This document shows positions 48,955 through 56,963 of a stretch of 64,000 bases of DNA, one piece after another (position 1 is the stretch's first letter; each line of letters opens with the position of its first letter). The position numbers and the translations under genes are program-made. A model generated the notes under the pieces. That model was given only the letters and a program-made list of their open reading frames with translations. It ran no database searches and was not told the origin of the DNA. The DNA comes from Runella rosea (lineage in GTDB: Bacteria; Bacteroidota; Bacteroidia; Cytophagales; Spirosomataceae), in assembly GCF_003325355.1 (NCBI RefSeq), contig NZ_CP030850.1:6275001-6339000 (forward strand). Direction: 5' to 3'.

Positions 48955-51324
48955 TTGTTAAAAACCGTGCAGGAAACCACAGAAATCTTCTGGCTTTGGC
49001 AGTTTTTAGGCCGATTACACCCCTTGGTCGTCCACTTCCCCATCAGTTTGCTTTGCGTAGCGTTAATACTTGAAATTGTTGGTTGGCGGCGCAAATCAGT
49101 CGAATTGCGCGCTGGCATAACCGCCTTGGTTTGGATTGGGGCCATCAGCTCAGTGTTGGCTGTAGCGCTGGGTTTACTTTTAGCCAATCAGGACGAATAC
49201 GGCGGCGATACCGTCACCATTCACCAATGGTCGGGCATTGCCACCATGGTTTTTGCCTTAGGTTCACTGTTTGCCCTTCGTACGGGGCGCGCTTCGCTTT
49301 ATAAAACAATGCTTTTTATGACCGTAGGCGGCGTAACATTGGCTGGGCACTACGGCGCTTTACTGACGCACGGAGAAGATTATCTGACCGGCGTTTTACC
49401 TTTCAACAAAGAACAAAAAGAGAATACCGAAGGAGGTGCAAACTTTACGTTTGCCAATACCAATCAGCCCCTCACGCAGGAACAAATTGTGGAATTGAAC
49501 GTGGAAGTGAGGTCTATCTTGGCCCATAATTGTTACAGTTGCCATAGCGCAACCAAAACAAAAGGGGAGTTACGATTAGACAAAAAAGAATTTATCTTTA
49601 AAGGCGGCGAAGACGGGCCGATTATCGTGGCGGGAAATCCCGGCAAAAGTGAAATTATACGCAGAATCACCCTTCCAACAGGCCATAAAGAAGCGATGCC
49701 TACCAAAGGCAAGCGTCTCAGTGAGAAAGAAGTGGCTCTCTTGGAATTTTGGATAAAACAAGGTGCTCCGTGGCCCGATGGTCCCGAAAAAAGCATTTAT
49801 CGAGTGGCAGAAATGGCCCCCCGAATGCCAGAATTGCCCCCCGCAACGGCCCAATTTACGCAACCCGTTGACCGCTTGGTCAATGCGTATTTTCAGAAAA
49901 ACAAAATTGCTTGGAAGAATGTCGTAGATGACCGAACGTACATCCGCCGGGTTTATTTGGACGTCATTGGTTTGTTGCCTTCTCCCGAAAATATTCAGGT
50001 GTTTATCGAGGATAATCGCCCCGACAAACGGGAAATATTGGTCAAAAGCCTACTGGCTCGCAACGAAGACTACGCCCAGCATTGGCTTACGTTTTGGAAC
50101 GATGCCCTTCGTAATGATTATTCTGGAACAGGATACATCACGGGTGGGCGTTTCAATATCACAAAATGGTTGTATGCATCTCTCAAAAACAATAAACCGT
50201 ACAATCTGTTTGTCAAAGAGTTAATCAGCCCGACGAAAGAATCTGCAGGGTTTATCAAAGGAATTAAATGGCGCGGAACCATCAATGCTAGTCAGCGCAA
50301 TGAAATGCAAGCCGCCCAAAACGTAGCGCAGGTGTTTTTGGGACTGAACCTGAAATGTGCCTCTTGTCATGATAGTTTTATTAGCGACTGGAAATTGGAA
50401 GATGCTTACGCGTTTGCCAATGTTTTTGCCGATACTACGTTGGAAATACATCGTTGTGATAAGCCCACGGGTAAACTAGCTGGGCGCGGGTTGTTGTTTA
50501 AAGAACTAGGTCAAATAAAAGAGACCCCTGTGACCGAAGAACGACTTAAAGAACTGGCTGAGTTTTTGGTACAGCCAAAAGATGGACGACTTTATCGTAC
50601 GTTGGTGAACCGGGTATGGGCGCAACTCATGGGGCGGGGCATTGTTGAGCCGGTAGATGCCATGGATAATTTACCTTGGAGTCAGGATTTACTGGATTGG
50701 CTGGCGTCTGATTTTGCGGCGAATGGCTATGATATTAAGAAACTGATGTATACCATTCTGACTTCCAAAACGTATCAATTGCCTTCCATTGGCATCAAAG
50801 ATGCGGGCCTAGTGACAGCGCCTGACTTTGTATTTCAGGGAATGGTGCGCAGGCGATTAACGGCAGAGCAGTTTGCGGATGCGGTAAGTGTGGTTTTTAA
50901 TCCAATTTATGGAGATTCAGCGCTTGTTTTTAAGCAACTACCCGAAACCATCAAGCAGGAGATTCCTTTCACGCGTGCATCTCTGGTAAAAAGAGATCCC
51001 TTCTTGACGGCTTTGGGGCGACCAAACCGGGAAACGGTGAGCACAAGTCGAAACTCTCAGGCGAATCTTTTGCAAGCACTAGAATTGACCAATGGAACCC
51101 AATTTAATGAAGCCCTGAAAAACGGCGCAAAGATTTGGAAAGTCAAATATCCGACTTCCGATGCATTGGTGAAAGAACTCTATAAAAAGTCGCTGGGACG
51201 GGAGCCGTTGTCCAAAGAAATCGCGGCGGCTCAAAAAATCATTGGCCCCAAGCCCACCGACGAAGGAATTCAGGATTTGGTTTGGGCCATGACGCTGCAC
51301 CCTGAGTTTCAGTTGATTTATTGA
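48955..51324 (+). CDS. DUF2231 membrane domain fused to PSCyt1, DUF1549 and DUF1553
   Basis: A 789-residue protein. Residues 15-145 are a DUF2231-type four-helix membrane domain (LHPLVVHFPISLL; GHYGALLTHGEDYLTG). A planctomycete-type cytochrome segment follows with haem-binding CYSCH at 193-197, then DUF1549 (about 310-510; RTYIRRVYLDVIGLLPSPE, with a second CASCH at 468-472) and DUF1553 (about 530-780; RLYRTLVNRVWAQLMGRGIVEP). Such proteins are paired with DUF1501 proteins; the chemistry is unknown. The start is TTG at 48955 or GTG at 48967; no ATG fits. It follows susD, and the whole set may form one operon. Confidence 0.88.
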   Translation: MLKTVQETTEIFWLWQFLGRLHPLVVHFPISLLCVALILEIVGWRRKSVELRAGITALVWIGAISSVLAVALGLLLANQDEYGGDTVTIHQWSGIATMVFALGSLFALRTGRASLYKTMLFMTVGGVTLAGHYGALLTHGEDYLTGVLPFNKEQKENTEGGANFTFANTNQPLTQEQIVELNVEVRSILAHNCYSCHSATKTKGELRLDKKEFIFKGGEDGPIIVAGNPGKSEIIRRITLPTGHKEAMPTKGKRLSEKEVALLEFWIKQGAPWPDGPEKSIYRVAEMAPRMPELPPATAQFTQPVDRLVNAYFQKNKIAWKNVVDDRTYIRRVYLDVIGLLPSPENIQVFIEDNRPDKREILVKSLLARNEDYAQHWLTFWNDALRNDYSGTGYITGGRFNITKWLYASLKNNKPYNLFVKELISPTKESAGFIKGIKWRGTINASQRNEMQAAQNVAQVFLGLNLKCASCHDSFISDWKLEDAYAFANVFADTTLEIHRCDKPTGKLAGRGLLFKELGQIKETPVTEERLKELAEFLVQPKDGRLYRTLVNRVWAQLMGRGIVEPVDAMDNLPWSQDLLDWLASDFAANGYDIKKLMYTILTSKTYQLPSIGIKDAGLVTAPDFVFQGMVRRRLTAEQFADAVSVVFNPIYGDSALVFKQLPETIKQEIPFTRASLVKRDPFLTALGRPNRETVSTSRNSQANLLQALELTNGTQFNEALKNGAKIWKVKYPTSDALVKELYKKSLGREPLSKEIAAAQKIIGPKPTDEGIQDLVWAMTLHPEFQLIY

Positions 51325-51502
51325 TGAAAGAGAAGTAAAAGCGAGAAAAGAGAGTCTAAAAAAACAGTGAGTGTGCATCCCTTACAGGATTGGCGGTGAA
51401 AACACCACCAAAGGCCAAAAATCTCGCCAATGGCGAAGAATCAAAAAAGCCCCAGCGGGGGCGTAATCTTTGTAGAATTTTGTATAAACCGCAATGTTTA
51501 TC
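51325..51502. repeat. gap with a GCCCC-hairpin repeat
   Basis: No gene. GCCCC at 51449-51453 and GGGGC at 51458-51462 form a short GC-rich hairpin, embedded in AAAAAAGCC...GTAATCTTTGTAGAATTT, which resembles dispersed hairpin repeats seen in Cytophagales genomes (from general knowledge). It may separate the two genes. Confidence 0.45.
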
Positions 51503-52936
51503 ATGAAAAATAGATGGAATAGAAGAGAATTTCTTCAAAAAACCAGTGCCGCAACCTTGGCCGCTTTGGCCGCAAGTGCTCCGATGCCAAGTCTGTTGTC
51601 TAGCTGTAAAAGTAAACTCGTAGGGCAGACGGATGGGACCGCCGATACGGTGATTTTGCTGTGGATGGCGGGCGGAATGGCCCATACCGAAACCTTTGAC
51701 CCCAAGCGATATACGGCTTTTGAAAAAGGAATGGAAGGGAACCGGGTACTGAGTACATTTAAACCAATCCCTACTGTTTTGGATGGGATCAATTTCTCCG
51801 AAGGGCTGCAATCTATCGGTAAGGTGATGGATAAAGGAACGCTCATACGGTCGTATGTGGCGGCAGATATGGGCCATATTTTACATTCACGCCATCAGTA
51901 CCACTGGCATACGTGTTATGAGCCGCCCCAAACGGTGGCTGCGCCCCACATGGGGGCGTGGATTGCCAAAGAATTAGGCCCCAAAAACCCCGTTATTCCC
52001 GCTTTTATTGACATCGGTCAGCGGTTTACCGTAGGAGAAGCCGAAGAGCTGAAAGCCTTTCACACGGCAGGATTTTTAGGCAATGAGTTTGGCCCGTTTT
52101 TCATCCCCGACCCTAGTCAGGGGCTAGAAAGTGTGCGTCCGCCCGTTGGAATGGATGCCAAACGCTTTGAACGCCGGAATCAATTGTACAATGATCTAAT
52201 TAGCAACAGCCCCGTGGGTGAGTTTGGCAGTGATTACCAAAAAGAATCGCTGAAACGCTCAATGGAGCAGGCCTATATGCTCCTCAATTCGCCCGAAGCT
52301 AAGGCGTTTAATTTAACCACGGAGCCGAAAGAAAGCTACGATATTTATAATACAGGTCGCTTTGGTTTAGGCTGTTTGTTGGCCAAAAGATTGACCGAGC
52401 AAGGTGCCCGTTTTATCAGCGTGACCACTGAATATGAACCTTTCTTTGGCTGGGATACGCACGAAAATGGCCATACGCGCTTGGTGGATATGAAAAAGCA
52501 GATTGACGGGCCTATTGCACAACTTGTGAAGGATTTGGATAAATCAGGGCATCTCGACCGCACCTTGATTGTCCTCGCCAGTGAATTCAGTCGCGATATG
52601 ATGGTAGAGGGCCGCCCCGAAGCTAAGGTACAGGAGCAGGTAAAACAACCTGAGATTTTGGACGATATCAAATTTTACGGAATGCACCGCCACTTTACGG
52701 ATGGCTGTTCCATGCTGATGTTTGGTGGAGGAATCAAGAAGGGGTTTGTATATGGAAAAACGGCCGACGAGCGTCCGTGCAAGACCATTGAAAATCCTGT
52801 AAAGATTGACGGTATTCATCAAACCATTTATCATGCGTTGGGGATTCCGCCTGATACTCAGTATGAAATCGAAAAAAGACCCTTTTATACAACACCCGAC
52901 GGTAAAGGGAAAGCCGTGATGGATTTATTGGCTTAA
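51503..52936 (+). CDS. DUF1501 family protein, Tat-exported, first copy
   Basis: A 477-residue protein. The N-terminus MKNRWNRREFLQKTSAATLA has a Tat-type RR motif followed by a hydrophobic stretch. The body matches DUF1501, an alkaline-phosphatase/sulfatase-like fold: TVILLWMAGGMAHTETFDPK near residue 55, HSRHQYHWHTCYEPP, PHMGAWIAKELG, WDTHENGHTRLVDMKKQ and LIVLASEFSRDMMVEG. It is always found with DUF1553 partners, presumably in the periplasm; the reaction is unknown. The ATG at 51503 is preferred; 51494 adds three residues. The DUF1553 lipoprotein starts 9 bases downstream. Confidence 0.88.
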   Translation: MKNRWNRREFLQKTSAATLAALAASAPMPSLLSSCKSKLVGQTDGTADTVILLWMAGGMAHTETFDPKRYTAFEKGMEGNRVLSTFKPIPTVLDGINFSEGLQSIGKVMDKGTLIRSYVAADMGHILHSRHQYHWHTCYEPPQTVAAPHMGAWIAKELGPKNPVIPAFIDIGQRFTVGEAEELKAFHTAGFLGNEFGPFFIPDPSQGLESVRPPVGMDAKRFERRNQLYNDLISNSPVGEFGSDYQKESLKRSMEQAYMLLNSPEAKAFNLTTEPKESYDIYNTGRFGLGCLLAKRLTEQGARFISVTTEYEPFFGWDTHENGHTRLVDMKKQIDGPIAQLVKDLDKSGHLDRTLIVLASEFSRDMMVEGRPEAKVQEQVKQPEILDDIKFYGMHRHFTDGCSMLMFGGGIKKGFVYGKTADERPCKTIENPVKIDGIHQTIYHALGIPPDTQYEIEKRPFYTTPDGKGKAVMDLLA

Positions 52937-52945
52937 CGATTCACA

Positions 52946-55279
52946 ATGAGAAAGATTTTCTTTTTTGGTATAGGTATTTCGGCAGTAATTGGTGGGTATT
53001 TGCTGTCGTGTACCAATAGCTCAACGACCCGGGCTACGCAGGAGCATATTCCTGACCGGGTCAGCTATAATTTTGACATTCGCCCCATTCTTTCGGATAA
53101 ATGTCTGACCTGTCACGGGCCTGATGCCAATAAAAGGCAAGCGGGCCTTCGGCTCGACGACCCAGAAAGTGCCTTTCAAGCCCTGAAAGAGCATCCGTCG
53201 GCCCATGCTATTGTGGCGGGCGAACCGCAACTTTCGGAGGTTTTCTTGCGCATAACGACCAAAGATACCGCCAAGCTGATGCCGCCGCCCGCGTCCAATC
53301 TCAAGCTGTCGTCGCACGAAATCGCGCTCATCGAAAAATGGATAAAACAAGGGGCTAAGTACGAGAAACACTGGGCGTTTGTGGCACCCAAAAAACCAGC
53401 ACTTCCTGAAGTAAAAAAGGAGGATTGGCCCAAAAATGAGATTGATTATTTTATTCTGCATAAACAGGAGCAAAAAGGGTTTAGTCCCAACGAGGAAGCC
53501 GATAAAGAACGCCTGTTGAAGCGCCTCAGCCTTGATTTGGTAGGGCTACCGCCTACCCTGAAAATGATGGACAGTTTTCTGGCCGATAAAAGCCCGAAAG
53601 CCTACGAAAAAGCAGTGGATGAATTGCTAAAAAATCCCGCTTATGGTGAAAAAATGGCGGTTTATTGGCTGGATTTGGCCCGTTATGCCGATTCACACGG
53701 CTATCAGGACGATGGCTACCGCACGCAGTGGCCGTGGCGAGATTGGGTGATTCATGCCCTGAACACTAACATGCCGTACGACCAATTTGTGACGTGGCAA
53801 TTGGCGGGTGATTTGCTCCCCAATCGCGATAATGAGGCGCTTTACAAACAGCAATTGTTGGCGACGGGCTTTAACCGAAATCACAAAATTACGGAAGAGG
53901 GTGGTGTTATTCCCGAAGAATACCGCATCGGTTACGTCACTGATAGGAATGACTTGTTTGGTAAGGCATTTTTGGGCATGACGCTCGAATGCGCCCATTG
54001 CCACGACCATAAATATGATCCTTTTTCCCAGAAAGAATACTACCAACTTTTTGCGTTTTTTAACAATGTCAAAGAAGTGGGAATTGAGTCGGTGATTGGA
54101 GGCCCCGAAACTTACGCCAAAAAACCGTTGATGGAAATCAGCAACGACGACGTAAAAAACATTCTGACGTTTATCAATAAGCCCGATACCAACCGCCTAA
54201 TTGTATCGGTGATGAGCGATTTGGACACGATGCGCAAAACCCACATTCTCCGTCGCGGGGCGTACGATGCGCCGGGCGATGAAGTCCAACCCAATACCCC
54301 TAATTTTATTCTGCCGTTCAATAAATCCTATCCCAAAAATCGACTTGGTTTGGCTAAGTGGCTGGTTGATAAGCAAAACCCACTCACAGCGCGGGTGTTT
54401 GTGAATCAGGTATGGCAGGAGTTTTTTGGCAAAGGAATCGTCAAAACCTCCGGCGATTTTGGAATGCAGGGCGAATTGCCCAGCCATCCCGAATTGCTCG
54501 ATTGGTTGGCGGTCGATTTTATGGAACATGGTTGGAATATCAAACGCCTGGTCAAACAAATGGTGATGTCGGCTACGTACCGTCAGTCGGCAGTTGTGAC
54601 ACCCGAAAAACTGGCCACCGACCCTGACAATATTTTCTTGGCCCGGGCACCGCGTTACCGAATTCACGCCGAATTTGTACGTGATGTAGTTCTTTCAAGT
54701 AGTGGATTATTGGTTCCCAAAATTGGTGGCCCAAGCGTTAAACCGTACCAACCTGCTGGATTGTGGGAAGGGGCTACGTCGGGCCGAGGATTGCTCTCTA
54801 TGTACGTCCAAGACCACGGCGAAAGCCTGTATCGTCGCGGCATGTATACGTTGATTAAGCGAACGGTTCCGCCACCCGCTATGAGTATTTTTGATGCCAG
54901 CAACCGTGATCTTTGTGAAGTTAAGCGCCTGAAAACCAATACGCCGTTGCAGGCATTGGTCATGATGAACGACCCGACGGTACTAGAAGCCTCGCGGGTA
55001 TTGGCCGCAAAGTTATTGCAAGAAAAAAGCTCCACGCAAGATAAAATTACGAAGGCTTTTCGACTCATTGTGAGCCGCAAACCCAGTGAAAAAGAAGTGT
55101 CGATATTGGCGGCTTATTACGACAAGGAGCTTAAAAAAATCACGAAGCCGAGTGCTGAAAAATTGCTGGCCGTGGGCGAATATCCCATTCCTGCCCAAGT
55201 AGATAAGACCCAACTGGCGGCGTTGATGCGCATTGTCAATACGATTTACAACTTGGAAGAAACGATTACAAAGTCATAG
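52946..55279 (+). CDS. PSCyt1-DUF1549-DUF1553 lipoprotein-like protein
   Basis: A 777-residue protein with a signal-like start MRKIFFFGIGISAVIGGYLL and a probable lipobox cysteine at 22. PSCyt1 carries CLTCH at 53-57, with KLMPPPASNLKLS, then DUF1549 (about 155-365; RLLKRLSLDLVGLPPT, ARYADSHGYQDDGYRTQWPWRDW, with CAHCH at 349-353) and DUF1553 (about 465-740; LARVFVNQVWQEFFGKGIV-type). Unlike the gene at 48955 it lacks the DUF2231 membrane domain. Haem-binding CxxCH motifs suggest electron transfer, perhaps coupled to a sugar or ester oxidation; that is inference. The next DUF1501 gene follows after 151 bases. Confidence 0.88.
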   Translation: MRKIFFFGIGISAVIGGYLLSCTNSSTTRATQEHIPDRVSYNFDIRPILSDKCLTCHGPDANKRQAGLRLDDPESAFQALKEHPSAHAIVAGEPQLSEVFLRITTKDTAKLMPPPASNLKLSSHEIALIEKWIKQGAKYEKHWAFVAPKKPALPEVKKEDWPKNEIDYFILHKQEQKGFSPNEEADKERLLKRLSLDLVGLPPTLKMMDSFLADKSPKAYEKAVDELLKNPAYGEKMAVYWLDLARYADSHGYQDDGYRTQWPWRDWVIHALNTNMPYDQFVTWQLAGDLLPNRDNEALYKQQLLATGFNRNHKITEEGGVIPEEYRIGYVTDRNDLFGKAFLGMTLECAHCHDHKYDPFSQKEYYQLFAFFNNVKEVGIESVIGGPETYAKKPLMEISNDDVKNILTFINKPDTNRLIVSVMSDLDTMRKTHILRRGAYDAPGDEVQPNTPNFILPFNKSYPKNRLGLAKWLVDKQNPLTARVFVNQVWQEFFGKGIVKTSGDFGMQGELPSHPELLDWLAVDFMEHGWNIKRLVKQMVMSATYRQSAVVTPEKLATDPDNIFLARAPRYRIHAEFVRDVVLSSSGLLVPKIGGPSVKPYQPAGLWEGATSGRGLLSMYVQDHGESLYRRGMYTLIKRTVPPPAMSIFDASNRDLCEVKRLKTNTPLQALVMMNDPTVLEASRVLAAKLLQEKSSTQDKITKAFRLIVSRKPSEKEVSILAAYYDKELKKITKPSAEKLLAVGEYPIPAQVDKTQLAALMRIVNTIYNLEETITKS

Positions 55280-55393
55280 GTCAGTAACCTGGAGCGAGAA
55301 AGCAGAAGTGAGAAATAAGAGGTACGAAGTAAGTAGGAACTTTAACTACTAATAAATAGAGTTTATTAGCAGATACATCAAAAACACTAAATT

Positions 55394-55405
55394 CCCCCAT
55401 GGGGG
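55394..55405. repeat. perfect 12-base palindrome upstream of the second DUF1501 gene
   Basis: CCCCCATGGGGG, followed by the GC-rich CGGCCCGCCGCAGCGGG. It lies 25 bases before the start codon, in an otherwise AT-rich leader, and could hinder or regulate translation, or be a piece of a dispersed repeat. Confidence 0.4.
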
Positions 55406-55430
55406 CGGCCCGCCGCAGCGGGTAGGGACT

Positions 55431-56885
55431 ATGGAAAAAGAATTTTTAGAACACGGTCTGACCTTTAACCGACGTCGTTTCCTGTCCACGATGAGTTTGG
55501 GATTGGGAAGCGTGGCGTTGGGGTCATTGATGATACCCAATTTACTTAATGGTGGCGAGGTAGACGAGGCTGGCTTTGTGCCAGGTATTCCTCATTTTGC
55601 TCCTAAGGCCAAACGCGTCATTTATTTATTCCAAAATGGCGCTCCTTCGCAGTTTGAAACGTTTGATTACAAACCCAAACTCTGCGAAATGGTGGGGCAA
55701 GAGCTGCCGCCTTCGGTGCGTGGTATGCAGCGACTCACGGGCATGACGGCCAATCAGGCGTCGTTTCCGTTGGCGGCTTCGTTTGTGGATTTTAAACAAT
55801 ACGGCCAATCGGGCGCTTGGGTGAGCGATTTGATGCCCTATACATCAAAAATCGTGGATGATTTGTGTATCGTAAAATCCATGTACACCGAGGCCATCAA
55901 CCACGACCCCGCCCTCACTTTTTTCCAAACGGGCTCCCAACAAGGCAATCGCCCCAGCATGGGTGCGTGGCTGAGTTACGGGTTAGGAAATGAAAACAAA
56001 AACCTGCCGGATTTTACGGTGTTGCTGTCGCGCGGCATCGGCAACGGTCAGGGCGTTTATTCCAAACTTTGGTCCAATGGTTTTTTGGATTCCATTCATC
56101 AGGGCGTACAGTTTAGCAAAGGCGAAGACCCCGTACTGTACCTGCGCGATCCGGAAGGCATGGACCGCGCTGCCCGTCGCGAGATGTTAGACAATTTATC
56201 TGAGCTGAATCAGCTTTCGTACAGTGAATTTGGTGACCCCGAAATTGCCGCCAAAGTGAAGCAATACGAAATGGCGTATCGAATGCAAACGGCCGTGCCA
56301 GAGGTGATGGATTTGTCAAAAGAGCCTGATGATATCGTAAAACTATATGGCCCCGATTGTTTGGTGCCAGGCACTTACGCTGCTAACTGCCTGTTGGCGC
56401 GTAAACTTTCTGAAAACGGAGTTCGATTTGTGCAATTGTACCACCAGGGCTGGGACCAACACGGCAACCTTCCGTTTGAAATCACCAGTCAGGCCAAAGA
56501 CGTTGACCAAGCGTCGGCGGCGTTGGTAACAGATTTAAAACAACGCGGTTTGTTGGATGAAACACTGGTCATTTGGGGAGGAGAATTTGGCCGTACGAGT
56601 TACAGCCAAGGAAAACTGACCGCCGACAATTACGGTCGCGACCACCATCCGCGCTGCTTTACCATCTGGATGGCAGGCGGGGGCATCAAGCCGGGTATGG
56701 TTTATGGCGATACCGATGAAGTAGGCTATAACGTCAGTCGAAACCCTGTCCATGTGCATGATTTTCAGGCCACCGTTTTGCATTTGTTGGGCTTAAATCA
56801 TGAAAAGCTGATTTTTAAACACTTAGGCCGTCGTTATCGTCTGACCGACGTATCAGGAAAAGTAGTGCGTGATATTATTAGTTGA
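55431..56885 (+). CDS. DUF1501 family protein, Tat-exported, second copy
   Basis: A 484-residue DUF1501 protein. The RR-type export signal is NRRRFLSTMSLGLGSVALG after a 12-residue N-terminal extension. Body motifs: AKRVIYLFQNGAPSQFETFD, CIVKSMYTEAINHDPALTFF, NRPSMGAWLSYGLG, WDQHGNLPFEI, DETLVIWGGEFGRTSYSQG and GRDHHPRCFTIWMAGGG. These fit the classic DUF1501 pattern better than the first copy, which has SEFSRD in place of GGEFGRT. It is paired with the upstream DUF1553 gene. Periplasmic; reaction unknown. Confidence 0.9.
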   Translation: MEKEFLEHGLTFNRRRFLSTMSLGLGSVALGSLMIPNLLNGGEVDEAGFVPGIPHFAPKAKRVIYLFQNGAPSQFETFDYKPKLCEMVGQELPPSVRGMQRLTGMTANQASFPLAASFVDFKQYGQSGAWVSDLMPYTSKIVDDLCIVKSMYTEAINHDPALTFFQTGSQQGNRPSMGAWLSYGLGNENKNLPDFTVLLSRGIGNGQGVYSKLWSNGFLDSIHQGVQFSKGEDPVLYLRDPEGMDRAARREMLDNLSELNQLSYSEFGDPEIAAKVKQYEMAYRMQTAVPEVMDLSKEPDDIVKLYGPDCLVPGTYAANCLLARKLSENGVRFVQLYHQGWDQHGNLPFEITSQAKDVDQASAALVTDLKQRGLLDETLVIWGGEFGRTSYSQGKLTADNYGRDHHPRCFTIWMAGGGIKPGMVYGDTDEVGYNVSRNPVHVHDFQATVLHLLGLNHEKLIFKHLGRRYRLTDVSGKVVRDIIS

Positions 56886-56892
56886 GAATTAG

Positions 56893-56917
56893 GTTGTTGT
56901 GTTTTTTCACCAACAAC
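56893..56917. terminator. hairpin of the palindromic repeat family after the DUF1501 gene
   Basis: Near-match arms GTTGTTGTG and CACCAACAAC around a T-run, followed by GGCTTC, as in the copies at 17-18.5 kb and 33.5 kb. The T-run is inside the loop, not after the stem, so termination is uncertain. Confidence 0.5.
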
Positions 56918-56963
56918 GGCTTCGAAGCATACCCTCGTGGCGACTTGTAGATTTTAGGATTAG